Assembly: GCA_963942565.1 (NCBI GenBank)
Contig: OZ012691.1
Location: 16,827,108 to 16,891,107 of the forward strand
Origin: Maea johnstoni
Taxonomy: Eukaryota; Annelida; Polychaeta; Spionida; Magelonidae
DNA length: 64,000 bases
Direction: 5' to 3'
In this document: positions 58,701 to 64,000 of the stretch, one piece after another
Position numbering within the stretch: the stretch's first letter is position 1
Layout: every line of letters begins with the position of its first letter
Translations under genes and position numbers: made by a program
Notes under the pieces: model-generated
Databases searched by the model: none
The model's input: the letters and a program-made list of their open reading frames with translations, nothing else
Told to the model about the DNA's origin: nothing

Positions 58701-61700
58701 TAGCAGTCAGTGGCAATGCCTTAGACCAAATAGCCATCAGGGCTTATTAAAACATATAGTTTGGGACTCCGGGACTTAATCTGCTTTGTTGAACTCAGCC
58801 CCACTGTGGGATGAAGACCCGATATCAATAATCATTACTACACCTGTATATTAAAGCTAGGAGAGTGGCAAACTGTGGATGGTTTCCTAGGATCTAAGTC
58901 GTAGACAGGCCGTGTTGCGTGCAGATTAGCGCTGGTGAATAATACATGCGACTGTTACTAGGGAATAGTTTATGACAGTCTGAGGGGGGAGAGAACTCGC
59001 AGGCCTGCACGCTATGCACCACGGCAAGCACGCCAGGCTATAATTACAGACGAGAGGCAATATAAAGACTTTCAATGGCCTTTGAACAAAGACGCTGATT
59101 GAGCAGATTTCCTGCAATAAATAGAGTAATAATCTGAGAGTGTGTAGAGTGTGTATTGGTATTATTAGTCTGCGTTTCTCGGTGACCTTAGTGGAGTAGT
59201 CAGTGTTTTCACATAGTTCAAGAGCAAACATAGCCATGTGTCTCAGAGGGGGTATTGTCTTGAATATGTATTTTAACTGTTTGAGGAAGGGGTAGATGAA
59301 TAGATATTAAACATATCATATTCTTTATATCTTTGGCATATATACAAATACATGTATATGCCTTGAAATTTCAGAGCCTATATAAGCAGAGGATATAAGC
59401 AAAGTGTAAGATTGTGTTTATATATTTCAGTTCTTTTTAGTTTTTGGCAATCATTCTGAGACAAATTAGTCTGAATTGCAATGATATAGTTACATCTATT
59501 TTCTATAAAACTCTTTATAATATTTAAACAATTAAATAAAGTCTTAAAAAACCTGGTTTATTTGGCGATAATCAGAAAATTGATTATGTTAGATATGTTG
59601 AAAGCAACTGTGTACGGCTACCCTGAGACTTGAAAGTTGAACAATTCTTAACCCATTTGAGCTTGCAGCAACCCAAACGCCCTGACTATTTTGGTAATAT
59701 CTTTGTGACCAGAACATCTTTGCGTTGTGTTTGAATGAGAAATGTGCAAAACCAACATAAATACTAGATTTCCTGCTGAATCAGGACCTACATATTTTTA
59801 TTGTCATTTTCTTTTGCCCTGCAGAGGTATGAAACAGCCAGAATTCAGTGGCAATACCCCTGATCACTCAAATATAGAGATAGCCTCATTTTTGCTTTGT
59901 GTGGTTCGAGCAAATACTTATAAGAAAGAAAGAGACCAGATAGATTATCTATTTGTTTTTGTTTTTAATCCTACCAATGCTAAGGCTACTTTCGTCCAAA
60001 GAACAAGGTCGCAAATATTTTTGAAAACCATCTAAACCTTGTCATGTTGGTATTCATTGGATAGCTTTCACTTGGTACTCTAAGTCGAGTACCCATGTAT
60101 TAAGGTTTTAGTCATTTTCCAGATTTTTTGCATAATTTTGTATTGGCCAAATAAGCCAACAGCAGCATAAGGGTTGAATCATCAATCTTTTATAATCTCA
60201 CCCAATGTCATTGGTGAAAAGTTGCACTATGTTTGGGGATGTTGTTATCAGACTATCACGATGATTTTGGGGTTTAACCCTTTCATACCTGGAGATCTAC
60301 TTGACTAGTAGCAATTTTGGCTGATACGGGTATGAATGGGTTATAGAGGGGTTAAAGCTTTTCCATTGAAAACATTTTCTCAACCCGGAACTGCTAATAT
60401 TGGGTACATATCTCTGATGTAATATGATAGGATAGTCTCGATAAACCCTTAAAGCACTTTCCCTGTAAGGGTCTCACAGGCGAAAAAATAATGCCCATTC
60501 TCCATCGCATATTTATCAATAATTAATGACCAATCAGATGAGTGCATTGTATTAAGTGCTGATAGGTGACTTATCTGGCCCTGGCTCTATCGCTATGTGC
60601 ATTAAGTGCCATAGATTATTTATCATTGTGGCCAATATCCGGTATTATAATGCATTCTCCTCTATTCATTTCTGCTCATGTTTTTGCATATTTTTTTTGC
60701 AATTTTATTTTGCAATTTTTTTGGATATTTTGGATTACTACCACTCTGAAATCTCTCTCCCCTGTTTATGCAATATGCAACAAGCTGTTTCACTCAAACC
60801 TACCAGTCTTCTTAATGTTTCGATTTGATTATTACTTGATCTAACAGATTTATATATTTCATTCAATGGGGAACATGAAAAATTAAATTGTTACAATCAG
60901 TGTTTTGCAGTTTTCAGATGCAACAATACAAAACAAATGCAAATGCATGGCTTGATACAAAATGCATTACAAATGCAAACATGTTTGCAATAAACCATGA
61001 TTTCAAGTGAATTTGAAGAAAATTTGTTGCATTTATTCTGATTGATGTTCCTATAGATGTTTTCCAAGAGGTTCTCTGATGAGAAAGGTTTAATTAAAAT
61101 AGTTTTTGGGGGGTTGCTACAGGCATAAATGGGTCAGTGAATAGTTAATTTGTGCTTCCATGTATGAATGGATACCTTTAAGAGCAAAGCCATACCGTAG
61201 AGTATGGTATCGGTACCAATGAAACAGTACAGTACTCTAACGATACTGCTAATGGTACTTGCATAATTACCTTATAAATTTTGTTGCGAATAGTCATGTT
61301 TAGGAACTTGGCCAATCCCTAATAAATGATAACTTCATGGTGGTTAGTATCGTTAAGAGTACCTTTAAGGAATGAAACGGTATGGTACTTTTTGAAATGA
61401 TACCGGTAAACATATCCGTACCTCTTAACAGTATCAAATGCTAGATCCATGTTTATCAATGTTGTTTATTTTATTTTTTGTAGATCTATAACATGGAAAA
61501 TGGTCATTGCTTCTTCAGCCTGTCGGACCCAGACATCCTGCAGTCGCACCTGCCGTGTACCAGTATCCACTTCCCCCCTGTAGCCGAGGACGCACCAGAG
61601 GAGCACAAACACATACTACAGGCCTCTTGTGAGTACTGTACTATTAGTTACACCATGTTGGAAAGTGCGGTTGGCCAGATATCCACACAAAGTCATCCAT

Positions 61701-63828
61701 ATCCCACGAGGCGGACGACTGAGGGTGGATGGCAGGCCAGACTACACTTTCAAAGAGGGTGTAACGAATTTATCACCTGCTCTTTCATGCTAAGAAAAAA
61801 GAAAAAATGCATCTCATAAATTTTTTAAATAACTTTGTGGAGGCCAGAACGAGGCTCAGGTGATATCTAGGGGACATATTAATGGCCAAGTGGTAATATC
61901 AATTAAAACGGTGGTTCAAGTGGTGGTATTGAATTCTGCCATTCGATATTGAATTCTGTCGTTCAATATTGAATCAACAAAGTGTGGACGGCTCCAGGTC
62001 TAACACCGATTGACCAATCGGCATAGAGAAATACACATCAGAGCAGGTGATAATGACTGGTACCTACCATAAATTATTGGTAATTTGGGACACTTTATAA
62101 TAATTAAGATTTTTATAGGTTGAGGGAAGCCGTTGTTTTCTGAAAATACTGACATATCAAGCAGAGTAATAGTGGCACAGATTTCCCTTAAATTTCCCTT
62201 AACAGCGACCAGTGATAGATCAAGGGGCGGCCCAGATTTCCCAATAATTATATTACACAATAATAATAGTGGTCCAAATTCTTCGGGTTGTCAAAATTTC
62301 TGAGAATTTAAGGTGCATACATTGGACAACCATGGGGAATGAAAAAGTGCCCAATGGGCACAGGAGCTTGTTGTACATGGGCTTAATCAAGCAGGTTTGA
62401 TTTAATTGTATTGTTATTGACTGCACGAAAATAAATGTGTGGCAACATTGGCCGCCCAGAGCTTGGACGCTAATTTGCGCTCTTTTGTCTTTTGTTACGC
62501 CATTTGGAATTGGACACTTGAGCACCAAGGACTGACTGAAATGGTGGAAGACTGAGAGTGCCAAGTGCTCAAGCTCTGGAAAAGTCTGTACCAATACCAC
62601 ATGTAAAGGTACTGTATTCGCTTGATTAAGCGCACGGTCCCGAATAAGCGCACCCCCCTATTTTTCACGGTTAGAGGGGGTGCAATAACGGCCAATACGC
62701 TCCGACAGGCAATCATTGAAGTGTGTGGTAAAACGGAAGATTACCAACATCTCTTCTACAGAAAATTTTCCCAACCTCTACCCGCGCCTTGCGCTTAATC
62801 GGGCGAATGCGGTACACGGAAAGGGGTAAGGTTCAGAAGGCCAGAAAATGATGTCCTCTGGCTTTCCCCTTCCAACATTGTTCTGAAAATAAGGGTGCGG
62901 TTAATAGGGGTCTGTACGGTCGTTCGGATTAATATGCTAAACTGTTGGGTCTGTGATTTGATATGTGTTCTTCTGCTTACAGATGCATCAGGTTTCATCA
63001 AGTTCTGGCACTACACGTCCGGCTCATGCCTGCACACCATCGATGAGCAGCGCCAGACTCTTGCCTCCGCCATCGACCCCGCCGGCTCCATGTTCCTCAC
63101 CTCGGGCTCCGACCCCGGCATCCACGTCTACGATGAGAAAACAAAACAACTCATACGCAAATGTGAACCCAGGTACAACTTTGATTTTGACACTTTTTCT
63201 GCCATATTATGGCTACTTCGTCATGGAGTAATTACCAGAGTACCCGGTGAAATCCACCGCCTGGCGGTTACTGGCAACTTTCTCACTTGCCCTGGCCGGT
63301 ATTCGAACCTGGGCAGTGGTGAGAGACAGCTAGCAGTCGGTGTCAATGACCACAAGGCCATCTGGGCAGGTCTAATCCAGGTACGAAGATGATAATCATG
63401 ATGTTGATGATGACAATAGTTCAATATACCCTTGACTAGAATTGTATACAATTGTATTGTATGATTTGTGTTGCTTCCATGAGGGTCCTTCAATATAATC
63501 CAGTCACATTCTTGATCTGGTCTGGTTTTTGGAACGTTACAAAGGCATATTTACAAAAATTATATTTTATATCCGTCCACTTTTTTTAATACCAAAATTA
63601 CATATTTAGTAGAACATTTCATTTCAGGTCATCTCATCAACATTCATCCAGTGGATCTTTCATTCATTTATTTTTAAGAATATGGAAATATTGACCAAGG
63701 TGTGAAACTTTCATTTCAGTGATTCTAAGGATGTCATGAATGGCCATCGTCTTCGAGTATTTGCCTTACAGTTCCACCCCGTTCAGCCCAATATCTTTGT
63801 ATCTGGAGGCTGGGACGACACACTGCAG
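46609..63828 (+). CDS. WD40-repeat propeller protein, 3' part beyond window
   Basis: Six exons (46609-46748, 53720-53826, 55430-55512, 61484-61628, 62983-63172, 63720-63828) keep one frame through phases 2, 1, 0, 1, 2 and 0, giving at least 258 residues. The first ~82 residues are Ser-rich and charged with no visible domain. From residue 84 WD40 blades follow: CQHDVMCCRFSPDGAVLAVG to YIKIYN, SGFIKFWHYTSGSC, AIDPAGSMFLTSGSD to IHVYDEKT, and MNGHRLRVFALQFHP to FVSGGWDDTLQ. WD40 proteins act as scaffolds, so the partner cannot be read from this. More blades must lie to the right. I do not recognise the ortholog. Splice sites are canonical. Confidence 0.85.
46937..50470. mobile_element. 3.5-kb foldback-like element, TA target site
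   Basis: Ends GTCCGGCAGCC and GGCTGCCGGAC are flanked by TA on each side (46935-46936, 50471-50472), as in the Tc1/mariner group. The left arm (46937-48405) and right arm (about 49118-50470) are inverse. Each holds two ~740-bp tandem units (left units start at 46937 and 47677). Outer units match closely ('ggcatgccttttcagaaaat', 'aggcatgccttactctctta'). The ~700-bp centre has a partial piggyBac-like MITE and no transposase. It sits in intron 1 of the WD40 gene. Confidence 0.85.
48660..48762 (+). mobile_element. piggyBac-like MITE, right half
   Basis: 'accaatgagccagggatttt', 'gaaatggccaaattatccac' and an 'aacggtt' end match the family's right half. It lies in the centre of the foldback-like element. 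Confidence 0.6.
50508..50984 (-). mobile_element. hAT-like MITE with long G/C-run ends, copy 2
   Basis: 477 bp, inverse of 227-694. Perfect 8-bp duplication ACTGTTTT (50500-50507 and 50985-50992). It inserted only 38 bp from the end of the 3.5-kb foldback-like element. Confidence 0.85.
50993..52360. other. WD40 intron 1 sequence, nothing recognised
   Basis: No exon or repeat recognised. The A/T-rich stretch at 51360-51570 gives a hydrophobic chance frame on the minus strand. Confidence 0.35.
52361..53300. mobile_element. 940-bp DNA element with ~48-bp terminal inverted repeats
   Basis: Ends AAAGCCCCATTCTCACATTC and its inverse extend about 48 bp with only one or two mismatches. Sub-terminal arms also pair ('accgttattcgatgttcata' with 'tatgagcatcgtataacggt'), so most of it folds back on a centre near 52735. 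Many 'tatacgat' phrases occur inside. No transposase; a 97-codon frame is not convincing. No exact target duplication seen, so superfamily is open. Confidence 0.8.
53720..53826 (+). CDS. WD40 gene exon 2
   Basis: Acceptor TTAATCAG/TATGG and donor TGGG/GTAAGC, phases 2 and 1. Encodes MDHHSMRPSQSKPSKAVF and a Ser-rich stretch. The frame match on both sides supports it, though low complexity makes it the least certain exon. Confidence 0.6.
53994..54360. mobile_element. hAT-like element, inverted 'aggctcaacattaa' ends
   Basis: Left CAGGGCTCAACATTAA, right TTAATGTTGAGCCTTG. The interior has two related phrases, 'gccaagtagggcaggtacac' and 'tgtcatgtagggcagacac'. Flanking 8-mers do not match. The CAGGG start suits hAT. 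Confidence 0.65.
54361..55084. other. WD40 intron 2 sequence with short MITE end
   Basis: At 54951-55010 'tactgtaaattcttagaaat' followed by 'cctaagaattcaggccacc' resembles the 62062 family. Nothing else recognised. Confidence 0.35.
55085..55429 (+). repeat. ladder of duplicated exon 3 starts and acceptors
   Basis: Several degenerate units of roughly 70-120 bp, each with 'catatctaaactgtg', a T-rich run and often 'cag'. Two include exon sequence: 55211-55236 ('cagagagtgtcagcatgac') and 55328-55372, which in frame reads ECQHNVMCCHFSPDG, close to the real exon's ECQHDVMCCRFSPDG. The true exon 3 begins at 55430 as the last unit. Confidence 0.75.
55430..55512 (+). CDS. WD40 gene exon 3
   Basis: Acceptor TTTTTCAGAG/AGTGTC is chosen over TTTTTCAG/AGAGTG because it keeps the frame from exon 2 (Glu83 split). 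Donor AAG/GTAAAT. Encodes the first WD40 blade. Confidence 0.85.
55513..56494. other. WD40 intron 3, 5' part
   Basis: The open frames at 55601-56097 carry no domain. No element ends recognised. Confidence 0.35.
56495..56703. mobile_element. mariner-like MITE (TA flanked)
   Basis: CTGTAAATCACTTAAGTAT at the left and the inverse at the right, with TA on both sides (56493-56494 and 56704-56705). 209 bp, non-coding. Confidence 0.8.
57115..57205 (+). repeat. short tandem repeat 'acatatccatagagataac'
   Basis: About four units of 18-28 bp in 90 bp, near-identical. Confidence 0.9.
57751..57959 (+). mobile_element. piggyBac-like MITE, best-preserved copy
   Basis: TTAA-CCCTTCCAATGCT at the left and CAGCATAAGGG-TTAA at the right. 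The 209-bp span includes both TTAA sites. Duplicated TTAA and CCCT ends are the known marks of piggyBac. No coding. Confidence 0.88.
57960..58669. other. WD40 intron 3, possible dispersed repeat
   Basis: The frames at 58188-58540 are open on both strands across a GC-richer stretch with repeated 'gggagccc' and 'gctccc' phrases. No protein family was recognised; it reads more like a dispersed repeat than a gene. Confidence 0.3.
58670..58743 (-). repeat. SINE head fragment
   Basis: On the minus strand 'ttggtctaaggcattgccac' and 'tgactgctagctgtctgcc' match the SINE head; the B box is eroded. Confidence 0.65.
58744..59964. other. WD40 intron 3, nothing recognised
   Basis: No exon, RNA gene or element ends recognised. 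The 103-codon minus-strand frame (58926-59237) has no domain. Confidence 0.35.
59965..60177 (+). mobile_element. piggyBac-like MITE
   Basis: Starts TTAA-TCCTACCAATGCT and ends AGCATAAGGG-TTGA. The body is intact ('gctactttcgtccaaagaac'). Confidence 0.8.
60178..61162. other. WD40 intron 3, nothing recognised
   Basis: AT-rich with short tandem phrases ('caaatgcaaatgcatgg' near 60930). No exon recognised. Confidence 0.35.
61163..61443. mobile_element. hAT-like MITE rich in 'ggtac', copy 2
   Basis: Aligns along its length with 14290-14574 ('ccaatccctaataaa', 'agtatcgttaagagt'). Flanks CTTCCATG and GATCCATG match at 6 of 8 bases. Ends 40 bp before exon 4. Confidence 0.7.
61484..61628 (+). CDS. 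WD40 gene exon 4
   Basis: Acceptor TTTTTTGTAG/ATCTAT and donor TCTT/GTGAGT. Encodes IYNMENGHCFFSLSDPD to EEHKHILQAS, completing blade 1 and starting blade 2. Confidence 0.88.
62062..62318. mobile_element. MITE of the 'ccataaatt' family
   Basis: Left 'taccataaattattgg' with 'gggacacttt' and right 'tctgagaatttaaggtgca' form inverted ends. Related to 41273 and 54951. TA at the left; the right flank is altered. Confidence 0.6.
62612..62812. mobile_element. mariner-like MITE (TA flanked)
   Basis: CTGTATTCGCTTGATTAAGC at the left pairs with GCTTAATCGGGCGAATGCGG at the right over about 26 bp, with TA at 62610-62611 and 62813-62814. 201 bp, non-coding. A similar 'aataagggtgcggttaatag' piece follows at about 62888. 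Confidence 0.82.
62983..63172 (+). CDS. WD40 gene exon 5
   Basis: Acceptor TGCTTACAG/ATGCAT and donor CCCAG/GTACAA, phases 1 and 2. Encodes ASGFIKFWHYTSGSCLHT to LIRKCEP. High third-position G/C compared with the intron. Confidence 0.92.
63236..63380 (-). repeat. tRNA-derived SINE in WD40 intron 5
   Basis: Minus strand: 'atggccttgtggtcattg' then 'ccaggttcgaatac' (B box) and 'agttgccagtaaccgcc' with a 'ggcggtggatttcaccgg' body. The head and body are both present. Confidence 0.8.
63720..63828 (+). CDS. WD40 gene exon 6
   Basis: Acceptor TTTCATTTCAG/TGATTC, donor CTGCAG/GTAGGT, phases 2 and 0. Encodes DSKDVMNGHRLRVFALQ to SGGWDDTLQ, a classic GH-to-WD blade. A MITE begins five bases into the next intron. 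Confidence 0.92.
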
Positions 63829-63833
63829 GTAGG

Positions 63834-64000
63834 TAGTGATGGGAATCGTTAAAAAAATTAGGATCGATTAATCGTTCAAATTCGCGAACGATTAATCGAC
63901 TTTGAACGATTATTTCTTCCCCAAATTGCCTGCTGTTTCATGATGTTTCCTAACACCAGAACTGCACAGTACTGGTGTAAGGAAACATCAGGAAGAAGTT
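63834..64000. mobile_element. hAT-like MITE, sister of 43413-43799, right end beyond window
   Basis: Starts TAGTGATGGGAATCGTT, the inverse of the right end at 43783-43799. It carries the same hairpin ('gatgtttcctaacaccag' then 'ctggtgtaaggaaacatc'). Confidence 0.85.

Noticed and set aside
62895-63392. 165-codon plus frame as a single gene
   Set aside because: Only 62983-63172 is exon 5 of the WD40 gene. The rest is intron and SINE sequence.

Overview
The window looks like nuclear DNA of an animal, most likely a marine invertebrate. It is AT-rich, the genes are split by introns with GT-AG ends, and there is a nuclear gene for a mitochondrial fatty-acid enzyme. Short DNA transposons, tRNA-derived SINEs, minisatellites and microsatellites are very dense. 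This is compatible with a lancelet or a similar deuterostome, but nothing here fixes the species.

I can support three protein genes. (1) A complete two-exon gene on the minus strand (31289-32932) encodes a 230-residue protein of unknown function, with a basic N-terminus, eight 7-residue repeats and a poly-glutamate tail. (2) OXSM, mitochondrial 3-oxoacyl-ACP synthase, lies on the minus strand (38914-44250) in four coding exons. It gives 442 residues with the full Cys-His-Lys-His catalytic set. (3) A WD40 propeller gene on the plus strand (46609 to beyond 63828) has six exons joined in consistent phase and runs off the right edge. OXSM and the WD40 gene are head to head and probably share the promoter region around 46165-46600.

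The rest is mostly mobile and tandem DNA. Region 1-7.7 kb holds a hAT-like MITE and a 6.1-kb foldback-like element whose arms are tandem ~350-bp units, with a LINE tail inserted in one arm. Region 7.8-15 kb holds tandem duplications, piggyBac-like MITEs, a 2-kb 35-bp minisatellite and a SINE. Region 15-22.7 kb holds a possible promoter and first exon, then three minisatellite families and exact duplications. Region 22.7-31 kb is microsatellites, inverted repeats and unassigned sequence. Region 31-64 kb carries the three genes, whose introns are full of MITEs, including a second foldback-like element (46937-50470) in WD40 intron 1.

The clearest new material is the set of element families that can be defined from this one window by inverted ends and target-site duplications. 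There are two foldback-like elements with tandem-repeat arms, a piggyBac-like MITE family of about eleven copies flanked by TTAA, several hAT-like families with 8-bp duplications, a Harbinger-like MITE and mariner-like MITEs. Several touch gene structure. One sits five bases inside a WD40 splice donor, a ladder of exon-start copies precedes WD40 exon 3, and a module spanning the OXSM exon 2 donor is repeated in the intron. No CRISPR array, rRNA or intact tRNA gene was seen.
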